Assembly (NCBI GenBank): GCA_030867875.1
Contig: JAOWCC010000019.1
Span: 32,345,976-32,409,975 of the forward strand
Direction of reading: 5' to 3'
Length of the DNA stretch: 64,000 nt
Source: Actinernus sp. WN-2022
Taxonomy: Eukaryota > Cnidaria > Anthozoa > Actiniaria > Actinernidae
Shown one piece after another: positions 34,400 through 45,844 of this stretch. Made by a program: the position numbers and the translations under genes. Under the pieces are notes generated by a model. The model was not told the DNA's origin. It saw only the letters and a list, made by a program, of their open reading frames with translations, and searched no databases. The stretch's first letter is position 1. Each line of letters starts with the position of its first letter.

Positions 34400-35263
34400 T
34401 GTAAGGACAAGACACGAACAAGTGTTTTTTTACCTCGAATTTGTTATCGTATTTGTTATATTTGTTTCTATTATGCTACTATTATTTATTTCATGTGCTT
34501 CTGATTTTCGAAAAAGAGCATGCATAGAGTTCTTTTAAGGTCAAACGAAACACAAAGTAACTTCCTTTCTATAGTTACTTTCGTACGTTCTCATTCTCAA
34601 CTAAACGTTGGAATTTTCACGTTGTGTTTTTGAAGAAAAAGGCCAAAATGAGGGCCGGGCTCCTCGTATTTTTAAGTGTATTTTGTAACTAAGACGTTTG
34701 TTATGCCTTCGTGGTTGCTATAAAGATAAGAAATAACTTAAGAATTAAGGACGGTTACGTCTCAAATGACGGCGTACGGGAACTCTATCCTTGTCCTATT
34801 TTTCGAAAACTTAGATGTGAAAAGGAATAAAAGGCGAAACCAAGAAACAAGGAGGAGGCTGAAGCGTTTTAAATTTTTAGGCTGAAGCTTTTGTATTTTT
34901 ATGTAGTTGACGAGATGAGCCACAGGAAGCCCGAGCTATATGTAAACAAACCTGAGCCACAGGAAACCCGAGCTGCATTATTATGAGCGCGCGCTAAATC
35001 AACACATTCACAGCAGAATCAAGTCAAAAGGTATTTTATTTCACAATTTGCTAAGAAATAATGGATTATTAAAACATCAGTGACAAATACACAAAATGGG
35101 AGGATGGTTAGCCTGTGGTTAGTCCATCTATAGTGTACCGAAGTGTGACGTCACAAATTTACAAAATTTAGATGTAGAATTTTGGGACCCGATTCGGAAA
35201 GAGCAATATAAAAGAACATTACATATCAAAAATGAGGTGAATACGATGAAAAGCGGCTGAGAT
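34400..35263. other. No supported gene
   Basis: AT-rich DNA with a short direct repeat around GAGCCACAGGAA (about 34917 and 34955). Nothing else is recognisable. Confidence 0.35.
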
Positions 35264-35388
35264 ATGGGCATTGGAATATATAATTTTCTTTAACACTGAT
35301 CACTGTATTTTTGTCCTGGCTCCTAAGTTTACGAGCCAGGACAAAATACAGTGATTTGTTCAAGAAAATTATATATTCGAATGCCCAT
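35264..35388. repeat. 125-bp hairpin
   Basis: ATGGGCATTGGAATATATAA faces the inverse at 35368-35388, and TGTCCTGGCTC pairs with GAGCCAGGACA in the core around TTACG. Nearly the whole segment is self-complementary. Confidence 0.85.
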
Positions 35389-36059
35389 TTGTTTGTTTGT
35401 ATGTACGTCGCTTGAAGTTTAATGTGTGCTAATGATGAAAAAACGTAAACAAAGTTGTTGGCTCGCTGTTTGTCAGTTTTCAGTAATATAATTCGCCTTC
35501 GTTGTCCTGTTTCGAGGCAACGGCGGAAAGTAAGTCACTCCGAACTGAGTTGAATCCCGGGTTGAATTAGCATCTTGTTAACACGGTTTATTTCTGTTGT
35601 TTCTCCTGGGGTGGCCGCTTGTTTATCCCTTCGCTTCAGTCAAAGACATAATGTTAGTTGTTCTGACAACACCTTCGGACTTTTCAATTAGAGCAATGCG
35701 ATTGGTTCTCCAATAATTCGCTGACCAATCACAACACTCGGTTTTCAATCAGCGTACTTGCGCGATTTCCGGAAATTCTCGAAGGGTTCCGATATTTAAC
35801 GGGAATCCCAATGCACTAAAAAGTTGTTCACATCGCTAAAATAATGGAAGTAAATTAATGTGCCAGTCTTGACCAGCGCTATAACCCTATCTCCTTGTAC
35901 ACAGGCCTAAATAAGTATACCGTTGCTTTAATTTCATGCCGGTGTATGTCTATAACATCTTTATTGCTTCTATGAAATACTGTTTGCATCTAATATCTTA
36001 ACTAATGACTCAATCGAATGAGAAATATTTTAAATATATATTATCTAAATATTTAAAAA

Positions 36060-36300
36060 TTATTCACCGAAGTGGAGGTGAATAGTGGTGGATATTTACA
36101 GAGCCGCTTCGGCGTATATACCACACTCCAGGTGAATAGCCAGCACCAAATAGTTATTTTATTTTCTGTCAAATGGACAAAAACTCGCGCGACATGATCG
36201 CTGCTTTACTCGGAGGTGAATTTGAAATCATATTCACTGTTCGAGTAGCCAATCAGAGCGCGCGAAATGTGATATTCACTAGTGTGGTATATACTAATAA
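36060..36300. repeat. Repeat with GCCGCTTCGGCG hairpin tip
   Basis: TTCACCGAAGTGGAGGTGAA is followed by GAGCCGCTTCGGCG and an inverse GTGAATAG-type segment; further copies of TATTCAC...GTGTGGTATATAC follow. It looks like a degenerate inverted-repeat element. A LINE-like tail (ATAAAGTTGTTGTTGAAG) follows at about 36448. Confidence 0.4.
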
Positions 36301-36884
36301 GTGTTATCGACCAAAGACTGTCTGATAGGGGGTCTATTTGTTCAAGCTTATAGCTTTCCATACACTCATCACATGCCTCTTGTACGTAATGTTTATTTCT
36401 TAACTATTTTAAAGATTGAATTTTTTTTTTAAATGCGATGGAACTGAATAAAGTTGTTGTTGAAGTTGAACAAGGTATTAATGAGCGAGGCACTCTCTAA
36501 CGATGACAGATGTGAAAGATTCGCAATGGTTTAGAAAGAGATCTGTTCTAAAGCGGTCAAATGAACCTTTCAATCATTGTTTCAATGATTGCATCCTAAT
36601 CTTGCAGTGGACTCCCTGTGGTCATGTGTGGGCTACCTGTGCTTTCACAGGCGAAAGAAATCGAGATTTCACCTTTCGCATAAATTATCTCGGCTGGGGA
36701 ACTGGTAACTACATATATATGATGCTCGGAGCAAAAAGAAAACCGCAATGGCATATCAAAGTGCCGTTTAACTCTGCCTAAATGTAGTGTTAATTCGTAT
36801 AACCAAGATGTACACTCGGAATGCATGTGTCACTGATGTGTGTCACAACTCACGACATGTAGTTTTGGTATCTGTATGTACAGC

Positions 36885-37066
36885 GAAAAGCAGAATCCAA
36901 TACAGCGAGAAAGCCAACACCATTTTCGATCGCAGATTCACTCGGTTGTTACTGGATAGTTCAACACAAATTATGGCCGAGTTGAATGATGTTCAACTTC
37001 GCTAGTGTCGTCTTCAAAACAAATATAGTTTGCCGGACATCAGACTTTGTCGAATGCTAACACTTT
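36885..37066 (+). repeat. Dispersed repeat, copy B
   Basis: Same-orientation match to 2471-2642; see that entry. The 92-codon frame at 36503-36781 spans another shared block and shows no known domain. Confidence 0.55.
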
Positions 37067-37112
37067 CCTCAGGCTTTGATATATCGTACTTGCGAACTTT
37101 TTAAACATTATT

Positions 37113-37645
37113 CAAGGGCACCCAACGAGTACTTTTTGAAATCCGTTTGAAACCAGTTGTATGCAGCTTATCTAGCCATTTGAAGGCGCCTACTATGTCT
37201 TTTGACGTATTATAGAAAGCTATTAGCTGTTCGGATTTTCCAGGTGGAAATCGCGTCAACCGAAAATACTATGGCAAAATATTCCCGGCCTACGAATTTG
37301 TTAGTAGTCTAGAACAGAAACAAGAATTTTCTAGCCCAAGTAACTTCATGTTGCCAAGTTTTTAGTGATTCTTTTTAGTGATTCTTTTTCCTTTAGGCAA
37401 TTCTTAGGGAATGAAAATGTGTTGTTCTGACTCTATTGATGAGACGAATTGGGACGTACGGATATTTTAGGGGAAACCTTTTAGTCTCCCTTTTCTTCTA
37501 TAATTTTCTAGGGATTGAAAACAAATTTTCTAGCCAGTATTTCAGAAAACAATTTTCTAGGGACAAATTTTTCAAATCCGAAAGTTTTAGGCTAACTTAC
37601 TCTCCCGAACAGCTTTTTAACCGAAAACGTCGTTGGGTGCCCTTG
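37113..37645. mobile_element. Inverted-repeat element, 533 bp, 6-bp duplication
   Basis: Ends are CAAGGGCACCCAACGA and the exact inverse TCGTTGGGTGCCCTTG. ATTATT stands directly outside on both sides (37107-37112 and 37646-37651). Inside, TTTTCTAGGGA-type blocks recur. No transposase is encoded, so it is non-autonomous; I cannot assign the superfamily with certainty. Confidence 0.8.
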
Positions 37646-38082
37646 ATTATTGCATTGGATTGAGGGAAATTTAAAGTACTGAGTTCATTGCTGTGTTCCC
37701 TAATCAATATTAATCTACACTGAATTTATATCGGGCCGGGACCTGAAACAAGGCTGATCAAAGCCAGGACCCGGCGACCAACATTGACCATAAATTATTC
37801 TGCAACTAACAATGGCACTCAATATTCTGCAGCCAACCTTGTTCTGAAGCTCTAAAGGAACTGCATGGGCTGTAGTTAAGGTTATCGTATAGCTTCAGAA
37901 CAGAATTGTTAAACAAGGTTTAGAGTGTTAAGTATCCAACAGAAAAAAAAATGGTTGAATTTTCTTTTATCTAGACGGAGAAATATCAAAAAGAAACATT
38001 TTACCGAAGATTGCGTTACATATTTTGATTGACAGCTCATACACCACATCAATCGTCATGAGCATTCAACCGTAGCTATTAA

Positions 38083-38390
38083 AGGAGCAGTGTCACGATT
38101 CTGATTGGTTGTTATAGACAATGGCAAAATCACGCTATGTCACGCGCCGCTGCAAATTTCCCTTTCGATTGAAATAAATAAAATGCTGCTTTATAAAAAT
38201 ATAACATCAAACCTAACCATATAATACTGAAGTATAGTTTTAAAGCAATTTCGGCTCGAGATATTGTGCAAATACGCCGATGCAAGCGGATTACTCACGG
38301 ACTTCTACTTCTGTCACATTTTTTGATTTCTTGTCCGCCTGACACATTTTCAAAACTTTGGGCATGAATACTAATCGTGACACTGCTCCT
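38083..38390. mobile_element. TTAA-flanked MITE, 308 bp
   Basis: Ends AGGAGCAGTGTCACGATT and the inverse AATCGTGACACTGCTCCT are directly flanked by TTAA on both sides (38079-38082 and 38391-38394). TTAA target sites are the hallmark of piggyBac-type elements. A half-related end (AAAGGAGTTGTGTCACG) occurs at about 24876. Confidence 0.8.
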
Positions 38391-40295
38391 TTAAAGCGCC
38401 GGAGTTGTTGTTTACCGTTCAGTTCGGAGTTCGCTCTGTGGCTTGTTGTCAGCGTTCTATCGAATCTTTTCTCACATAAATATGTCATCGTAAATTCGAA
38501 GCGTATTCGCTAAAATTATCCGTAGATGTCTTCTTCAAAACAAGTATCTGGTCCTTTGAGTTCAAGAAAGAGGAAAAAATCAAAGAAATGTTCGAAATTA
38601 TATATTCGAAATTATATATTTCTACAATAACATGCCCAATCTCTGACATTTTCCGGAGCATATATTCACCGGTTGATTATTCGGGTAATTTATATTATCT
38701 GTCCTCGTGCTTTTCTTTCGTCTTCCGCGTCCGTTTGGTTTGCTTTGGTTTTGCCTTCTTCTTGTCTTTAGCTGGTTTATCCGTTGCAATATTGCCTTAT
38801 TCTGGCGTTTGATCGGTTTATTCTTGGTTTTGCCCATAATGAAGTGTGATTGAAAACCCGAAACTAACTCAACTGAGCGCGAAGACCTTTGATTGTATTG
38901 CTTTCATGCCGCTGAGAAATTGGTGGGAAGTCTCAGTGACTGGTTGAACATCATTGGCTGCTTTTCATAGAAGGTGTTTGATTGCTGTGAAAGGGGCGGG
39001 GCACCAGAATCAGTCTCGCCGGCCGGCTAAAACTTTTCAGAGCGTTTTCTTGACTTTCTATTTTCGATCTAAACATAGTTTAAAAAAAGTTCCAACTCGA
39101 TGCGAATTTGTGCGAATTACTTTAAATTTTCACAGATTGTTCGCAATTATATCAGCTAAAAATCTGTGTCGGCGATGTTTTAATTTTTTAAAAGAAAGGC
39201 GCTGACAGCGATTCCCACATCTATACTTGGATTGCGCGTTAGCAGTTTCACGAAGACCAAAATATCTTCAGAACGGCTTCGAATTTCCACAATCGCCGAC
39301 AAAGTTTCGTAAACAGGGTCTGTGGGAGTCCAGAAAAGCAAACAGATCTTAAATTCATTAAATTGCCGTGGAGTTGGAGCTCTTGGAAACCAACTCGCTT
39401 GTTCGGAAAAGAAGTTTATTTTAAATCGCACTTTTATCAAAATTACAAACCTTAGGTATATTGTTGTAGTCAATTATATAAGCTTTAAAATGAGGTAAAA
39501 TTTATCTAAATACGACGAATATTCGAGACGCTACTTAATTTTATCCGGAACAGTACCCTGAAGGTATACGATAACCTTAATTGTTTATACACTCCAGTTT
39601 ATGTTCTAAACTGGAGTGTACTTAGTATTGTGAATGCTAGGAACTGGAATGCGGTTTATACACATCTGAATAGCCGTAGCTAGCTATAGGGTTGATTGTG
39701 TTCTACACTAACTGGCTCCAACTTTTGCTTTACACTTGTATACCATACAGCAAAATGTGCTACGAATGCTCAAATGAATGATAACCACATGAAACACACA
39801 TGTACATATAGCCACATAAGCATCGCATCCAATGATTTAATGTTACACAAAGGTGATAATTACAGTTTTATACCAGATGCATCTCCTTGTATATTAACAT
39901 ATAAGTCAAGACATTCAAAATTAGGTAAAAAGAAGCATTTTTGATCACGGATTATTTACACCGTCCATATCATTGCAGCAATCTTTCAGCCTTTTGTGTT
40001 ACCACAGGAAGCCCAGTCCTTTCTCTTACAAAAAAATCTGTCGAACGCACTTTTATAATCTATGATTACTTCTAGTATAATATGATTATATGATATAATT
40101 TGATTCCCAGTAGATCATCCTTTTTATATATTGCAATCGAAAGAATGAACCCCTTTCGGGCGGGTTTCCCCCGCCTATCGGGGCCTTACACTTATGGACG
40201 GGGGTACACTTTTCCTCTTGGACTTTCTCAAAATGCATTTTGCAAAGTTTGAGGTGTATATTTAGGAGCTTGTTGTAAGTCTACCTTTTCCTCAG
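38391..40295. other. No supported gene
   Basis: Contains a 16-bp direct repeat (ATTCGAAATTATATAT, about 38591-38620), a short hairpin around CACTCCAGTTT (39592-39620) and a degenerate stretch (39020-39230) resembling 45.3-45.7 kb. Open frames of 65-97 codons show no known motif. Confidence 0.35.
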
Positions 40296-40676
40296 TCTCC
40301 CTCTTCTAGCCATTCCTCACCATCTCATGCTTCAAATAGAGGCACTAGTATTTTGCTTTCAAAAGTCGTATCACATCGGAGATCTAATTCGGCAATGCAT
40401 AGTAACACTGAGAAACAAGAGAAATCCCAAGCTCTCCGCGTTCGACATGAAAAATGAACCAGGACACCCTGAGAGCGCGCAAAAGAGAAACGAGTCCAAG
40501 AAAAGATGGCGACAAAAATACAAGAAAGCGTTCGACAACCTGGAAGCAGTCATTCCACCTCGCTTCTTTGCTAAATTAGATAACAGAAGGAGACGAAGCA
40601 GCATCCTGCTCGCTGCAATATGCTATATTTTTGAAATTACAGCGAATATAAATGCCAGCAAGTTTATTCTTCTAAG
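40296..40676 (+). CDS. Possible bHLH protein fragment, frame-broken
   Basis: A strong acceptor (CCTTTTCCTCAG) precedes 40296. The first frame (SPSSSHSSPSHASN, then RRSNSAMHSNTEKQEKSQAL) is Ser-rich and stops at 40455, beside a run of five A. A second frame continues with KRNESKKRWRQKYKKAFDNL, EAVIPPRFF and RRRRSSILLAAICYIFEI, which resembles basic region, helix 1, loop and helix 2 of a bHLH domain. The positions of the usual Glu and second Arg of an E-box-binding basic region appear to be Lys and Trp, so DNA binding would be atypical. A single-base change in the A run would join both frames. The open frame then runs into the repeat at 40677, so the end is unknown. Confidence 0.35.
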
Positions 40677-41455
40677 GGCCCGTTTACAAGGAGATAGCGT
40701 GACAGAGTCCATAACGGCTGCGAAGGAGACTAGGGTTACCCTAGCGCTGGGTCATTTCCTCTTATTTTTAGCGATGTGTTTACAAGCAGGCGGGACAACT
40801 CAACTCGGCTGCCCGGGTTACCCTAGCACTAGGGTTACCCTGTCTGAGAGCAAGGGTGACCCTAGCACTAGGGCTATGTTTTGCCCTTGTAAACGGTTTG
40901 CTAGGGTAACCCGCCTACCCAGGTCAACTCTATTCTAGAGCCGGCCAAATTTCACATTGCAAGTTTCTGAAGTTCTCTAGCAATTAGTCGGAAACATAAC
41001 AACATTCTAGGATACTATGCAACTGCAATAAAGGGCACCACAGAAAGAAGAATCGACGTTAATCCACCAAAACCCGCCAGAACTCTATTCGTGTCCGCCA
41101 TGTTGTTTTCTATGCTTGAATGATTTTGGCGGCCGCGAGCCTAGCGGTTCACAGGCTACCAAAAAATCAGTAAAATCAAAATCACTTCCACAGATCTGTT
41201 TGAACCGGATAAAAATGAAAGAAAAGCGAAAGAGTAATATTAGTAGCACATGTTTTCATTCATTAGTATGACATTTCATAAGAAACGGCTTTTTAAATGA
41301 ATAATATATTTGAAAGAGACTTCAACTGGCTTGTGTTGAGTTGGCCCGGGCAGTAGGGTAACCCTACCTGAATAATTTTGCTTGTAAACCCGGGCTATCT
41401 TTGACCCTAGTGCCAGGGTATAAACCCTAGTGCTAGGGTAACCCGATCTCCTTGT
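40677..41455. mobile_element. GTTTACAAGGAGAT element with TAGGGTTACCCTA blocks
   Basis: GTTTACAAGGAGAT near the left end faces ATCTCCTTGTAAAC at 41442-41455. Many copies of the palindromic words TAGGGTTACCCTA and CCCTAGCACTAGGG lie at both ends. The block CTACCTGAATA with GGGCAGTAGGGTAACC and GGGCACCACAGAAAGAAG recurs in inverse orientation at 62.38-62.65 kb. The reading frame entering from the left is not evidence for a gene here. Confidence 0.6.
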
Positions 41456-41806
41456 AAACAAGATGTTTCCAAATAAGAGTGACTCTGATGAGCCAGTTCT
41501 GCCGCAAGCTGCCTTCTGTGCCGCGAGCTTCGTCTGCAAAACAAACTGTTTCAAAGCCAAAGGAGAAGAAATTCTCAGGAATCAGGATCTGAATGTGGCA
41601 GTATAGGTACGTATTAGATGTTGTCGGAAGGTTCAGAAAATTGTACATGCTTCGTTTTACTTGTCATTGAAGTTATAGTAAAGTTTTGTTCTCGAGGGAA
41701 CTTGCTACCTCTACGCCTGATGTTTATTAGCCTTTGTCGGAAATAATCGTGAGTTGAGACGGACAGTACTGGTCACACGAGAACATCAGAAATGAGCTGG
41801 CTGAAG

Positions 41807-42139
41807 CACAGGCAGCCCAAGCTCTAATCTAGCTAATACTGACAGCGTTTGTATGGGAATTTTAACGAGCTAGAAATACGAAAGAATTAATGAATAAAAT
41901 GTCTTACCTTGCTTCCATAGTGTATTACTTGCTGTCTGTGTGGTAACAGGGTTGATATGAAGCGATTTTAGCGAGTTTTCATTTTCTCTGCTCCCCTTAC
42001 TAAGAGAAAGACAGCAAGTAATACACTATGGAAGCAAGGTAAGACATTTTATTCATTAATTCTTTCGTATTTCTAGCTCGTTAAAATTCCCATACAAACG
42101 CTGTCAGTATTAGCTAGATTAGAGCTTGGGCTGCCTGTG
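41807..42139. repeat. Perfect inverted repeat, 131-bp arms, 71-bp spacer
   Basis: The left arm 41807-41937 and the right arm 42009-42139 are exactly complementary over all 131 bases, starting CACAGGCAGCCCAAGC and ending CTTGCTGTCT. The match stops abruptly at both ends. Perfect arms imply a recent origin or gene conversion. The transcript of either strand would be a long hairpin RNA. No TIR-type target duplication is obvious. Confidence 0.95.
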
Positions 42140-42606
42140 GCTGAAGAGAAGAGCAAATAAATTAATACAAGCTTCGCGTTATGCCGCGATGTCCGCTATC
42201 ATCAACTGAGCACAGTTTTGGATTTGAGTTTTTCTTACAGGAAACGCGGATGGACGTACGCCGACCTGAAAGTTGTGTTTTTTAAGTTATCACTGCTTTA
42301 GATGTATGTAAGTTAACAGCACTTGGAGTTTCAACGTACCACAGCAAATTGTGTTATTACAGTTGTAAGAAAATTAAATTAAAAAAATAAAGGGCTGTCA
42401 TGTCAAAGAAATTAAATCAACAGCATTAGGCCGATAGAACTAAGAAAGGTATTGGGAAAGAAAGGTGTAACATGAACGAAAAATGAAAAAATGAAAATTC
42501 CAATATCTAGATGACGAAAAATTTAGTTGGATGAGGTGGAGACGATGATGTTGTTCTTGTCGGCATCTCAAACGATTTTCCCACAATCTGCAATTTATTT
42601 TGATTC

Positions 42607-42641
<35 letters not shown>

Positions 42642-42970
42642 GTATTGAAAGACTTGATTCTCGCCCCACCAGATTTTCCCTAAAGAGAGTTTATTTTGGA
42701 AACTGAATAACTTGTACCAATAACCAGAGTGATTTAAGGAAATTGGCTTCAAAATTATCTTAATATACTAGTGCTAGTAATATACTGCAACAAAAAAGAT
42801 TGATTAAAAATAGCCTTAGCGGTCCTAAAAATGTTTGGACTATGAAAGATTGCCCAGTTTTAAGATTATAGTGGTTGTACTATAAAAGTTATAGTTTTGT
42901 GGTATGATTGTTGCATCGTTTATTTATTCTTACCTCGGAAAATAACGGCTTGGTATATAACGTGTTACAA
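42140..42970. other. No gene; 28-base poly-A run at 42611-42638
   Basis: The only notable feature is the A run, which may be a retrotransposed tail, although no attached element is recognisable. The rest is AT-rich. Confidence 0.5.
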
Positions 42971-43102
42971 GATACAATGATACGGAGATACCAAGATACC
43001 AAGATACCAAGATACCAAGATACCAAGATACCAAGATACCAAGATACCAAGATACCAAGATACCAAGATACAGTGATACAGTGATACAGTGATACGGTCA
43101 TA
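42971..43102. repeat. 8-bp tandem array
   Basis: Units GATACCAA repeat about ten times, framed by variants GATACAGT and GATACGG. All frames stay open because three units make 24 bases, which explains spurious peptides of the YLGILVSW type. An inverse, shorter relative lies at 45845-45912 with the same flank (AACACGTTATAT / ATATAACGTGTT). Confidence 0.9.
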
Positions 43103-43173
43103 CGAAGATCTCAAATTTCCTTTAAAATTTAAAAAATGGGGAAAATATTTTCCCACAGAAATGTAGTTTTGGC

Positions 43174-43243
43174 TAGCCTGAGTTTCAGCCGTCTCCTCCG
43201 GTTCGATCCTCCAAACTGGAGGAGACGGCTGTAATTCAGGCTA
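43174..43243. repeat. Hairpin of the TAGCCTGAATTTCAGCC family
   Basis: TAGCCTGAGTTTCAGCCGTC faces GACGGCTGTAATTCAGGCTA with an inner stem CTCCTCC/GGAGGAG; see 13921-13964. Confidence 0.8.
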
Positions 43244-43459
43244 AGTTTTGGCAGCAATTTTTCACATACCAAAAACTGTTAAAAATATAAGTACGCAAAA
43301 AGGAAGTTTTTAACCGGAAGTAAAAGGTTATGTTTGATTGACAGCAGGTCAATTAACACATGACATGTGCTCACTCGCCCGTAACGAAAGGCATAAATTC
43401 ATTTCATGTTTATTGAGAAACGTTTTTCCACCCTCGACCATGGGTTGTTGGTTGTAGTT

Positions 43460-43606
43460 ATGTCTTCCAAAAAGCAAGCAGGGCTAAATGCTCCAGCAGG
43501 GCTAAGCTCCATGCAGCAGGATGCCCTTAGCTTGGAAAGAAGCAAAACAAGGCCAAACAATGCATACGACTACGAGCCTCGCAAAACCTACCCTGGGTAC
43601 CGCTAA
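43460..43606 (+). pseudogene. Possible N-terminal fragment of a recombinase-like gene
   Basis: The frame reads MSSKKQAGLNAPAGLSSMQQ, then SLERSKTRPNNAYDYEPRK and a stop. The pattern RTRPxNTxxAYxPK is typical of the SAM-like N-terminal segment of tyrosine recombinases related to Crypton elements, as I remember it. Nothing of the catalytic domain follows, so at best this is a fragment. Confidence 0.25.
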
Positions 43607-43789
43607 CATCTGACGTTAAATTAGAGAATTTGACAGGACTGGACGTCTGACGTTAGCAGGGTTAACTGTTATATGCAACAGACTCCTGGTCACAACTAAA
43701 ACGGCAAATGAATACCTAGCTCTCAATAGTAACGTCATCAGTATAATAAATAACTCATCAAGCACAAATATTTATCGAAGTTCTTATTA

Positions 43790-43814
43790 CATGTGTGCAA
43801 CGGTGTTTATCTAA
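43790..43814. repeat. Detached first unit of the 24-bp array
   Basis: ATGTGTGCAACGGTGTTTATC followed by TAA is one unit of the array that resumes at 44637. It was separated from the rest by the two insertions between. Confidence 0.88.
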
Positions 43815-44361
43815 TGCACTAGTCAATTGAAACCCCCACCCCCCTGGTCCCGGGAAAGGGTGGGGGATTTGACAGAGACCTGATCAAAAATCATCAATAC
43901 CCCCACCCCAGAGGCTTTAGTTCAGATCAAATGCCCCTATCCCCGGGGCAAGAAAGTTGAGATCAAAAATTTTGAAGGGAAAAACACTTTTAAAAGGAGA
44001 TATTTTTAATGTTCTTCTTCCAAGATTTGTGTAGCTTTTATAGTTTTCTTTAGTAATCACACGAACTAAGTCTCTATTGGCTGAAGTTCAGCTTGAAGGA
44101 GAACTCGTCTGTACTCTAAAATCAACCCACCATCTATAGAAATATTTATTCAAAAGAAGTATCAGCTTGTCCGCCATCTTGGAAGCTTCCATACTAGTTC
44201 CCGGTTCCCCTCTTCCCCGAGGTGGGGACACCCGAAAAGTCGAAGTCAGTCAAATCTACTACCCCCACGGGACAGACTGTGGTTCAAAAGTGATCAATGC
44301 CCCTGTTATCCCCAACCCTTCCCCGGGACCTGGGGGGTGGGGGTTTCAATTGACTAGTGCA
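43815..44361. mobile_element. TGCACTAGTCAATTG transposon, 547 bp
   Basis: Ends TGCACTAGTCAATTGAAACC and the exact inverse, with C-rich/G-rich subterminal blocks (CCCCGGGA type). TAA lies at 43812-43814 and 44362-44364. It is non-autonomous. Related copies are at 3674 and 63562. The TAA duplication suggests PIF/Harbinger. Confidence 0.88.
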
Positions 44362-44364
44362 TAA

Positions 44365-44636
44365 GGCCAGATAAAAAAAATTGCTTGTTTAGCGTCCCCG
44401 CCCGACCTGAGAAATGTCCCCGACCTCTAATTGATTTTATTTTTTATTTTTCATAAAAAACTTTAGAAAGTGTAAATGCGCCCGCGAACACCAATTCTTG
44501 TACCCAGAGGTGAGTGAATAATGTCTAGTCAAGACAAAATAAGCTTCACATATAAAAAAAAAAAAAAAAAACTCCCTCCCTACCTGGAAAAATTGAAACG
44601 GGTGGACGCTAAACAAGTTATTTTTTTTATCTGGCC
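44365..44636. mobile_element. GGCCAGATAAAAAAAA transposon, 272 bp
   Basis: The ends GGCCAGATAAAAAAAATTGC and the near-exact inverse ATTTTTTTTATCTGGCC-type right end share the inner block CTTGTTTAGCGTCC / GGACGCTAAACAAG. TAA lies at 44362-44364 and 44637-44639. It is thus inserted directly next to the preceding element, sharing one TAA. Confidence 0.88.
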
Positions 44637-44925
44637 TAAGTGTGTGCAACGGTGTTTATCTAAGTGTGTGCAACGGTGTTTATCTAAGTGTGTGCATATC
44701 TAAGTGTGTGCAACGGCGTTTATCTAAGTGTGTGCAACGGCGTTTATCTAAGTGTGTGCAACGGCGTTTATCTAAGTGTCTGCAATGGCGTTTATCTAAG
44801 TGTGTGCAACGGCGTTTATCTAAGTGTGTGCAACGGCGTTTATCTAAGTGTGTGCAACGGCGTTTATCTAAGTGTGTGCAACGGTGTTTATCTAAGTGTG
44901 TGCAACGGCGTTTATCGTTTTGTCC
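44637..44925. repeat. 24-bp minisatellite, about 12 units
   Basis: The unit is GTGTGTGCAACGGCGTTTAT plus CTAA, with G/T (GGCG or GGTG) variation and one shortened unit. Being eight codons long, it stays open in several frames and produces artefactual 100-residue peptides. Confidence 0.92.
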
Positions 44926-45844
44926 CTATGGGCCGCCATACCTTCGTGAATAAAAACTCCTTCGATAGTGGCACATTACAGTATATCCGTACCTGAGCAC
45001 CTATGGAACCAGGGTACGCAAAACCCGACAAGTTCAGACAGAGTGCCGAGTGGTCCACATCTGAACATAAGGCCATCCCTATTTTTTTTCCCGTTTCTCA
45101 TCGGTGGGGTTTTCAAAAATTGATAGGAACCAGCCCAGAGAAGATTTGTTTCCAAGAACGGTTTAGATGGAAACATTAAAACTCTGAATCGCTTGAAACC
45201 AACACCACGATCTCGCTATTTGCCGTGCTGTTTCAGGACCTTTCAGACTTCTGCAAATCGCTATCACTGGCACTTAACGCCTTTGATTTCTGTGCCCTTC
45301 CTTTGTCATTTATAGGTGTTCGCTTTGGCTTTGTCCTTCAAGGACTTTTCGTCTTTCCATTTTCCAAGTCATAAGAAAACTAGAACCGGCTATAAAATGT
45401 TCGCGATGCGGCGCGTAGCTTTGATCGGAAATCAACATTGCATTGTCGGGAAATCTTGTGCTATTTTCTACGCTTTCGATTTTCAACCAAAATAGACTTT
45501 TTTTTAAAGCTCTAACTCAAGAAGAATTTATTCGATTTGTCTGATTTTTTTACAAAATGTCAATTGATATCTCTGCTGCAAAAGTTGTTGGGGAATTGGG
45601 AAATTCTAAAAAGAGAGCTCTTGACGGTGTTTCCCGCATATCTACTCGGATTATGTTTTCGCCTTTTCACCGAAAGCATGATAACTTTTGAACTAAATCG
45701 AATTTTGATATTCCCCTACACGGTTTTGTGCGTCACGCCACGGCTGCAAGAGCTCAAGTGACCCATACAACAGTCCGTTTCATACTGAACCTGTATTTAG
45801 CGGGGCCAATTCGCGTCCGCTTAAAACTAGGAAATTTGAGATGT
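44926..45844. other. No supported gene
   Basis: Contains a degenerate stretch related to 39.0-39.2 kb. Open frames of 66-74 codons show no motif I recognise. Confidence 0.35.

Noticed and set aside
42889..43156. Hydrophobic YLGILVSW repeat protein
   Set aside because: Artefact of the 8-bp array.
44642..44996. 100-residue repeat proteins with SVCNGVYL or LSKCVQRR units
   Set aside because: The 24-bp unit is a multiple of three, so open frames are automatic.
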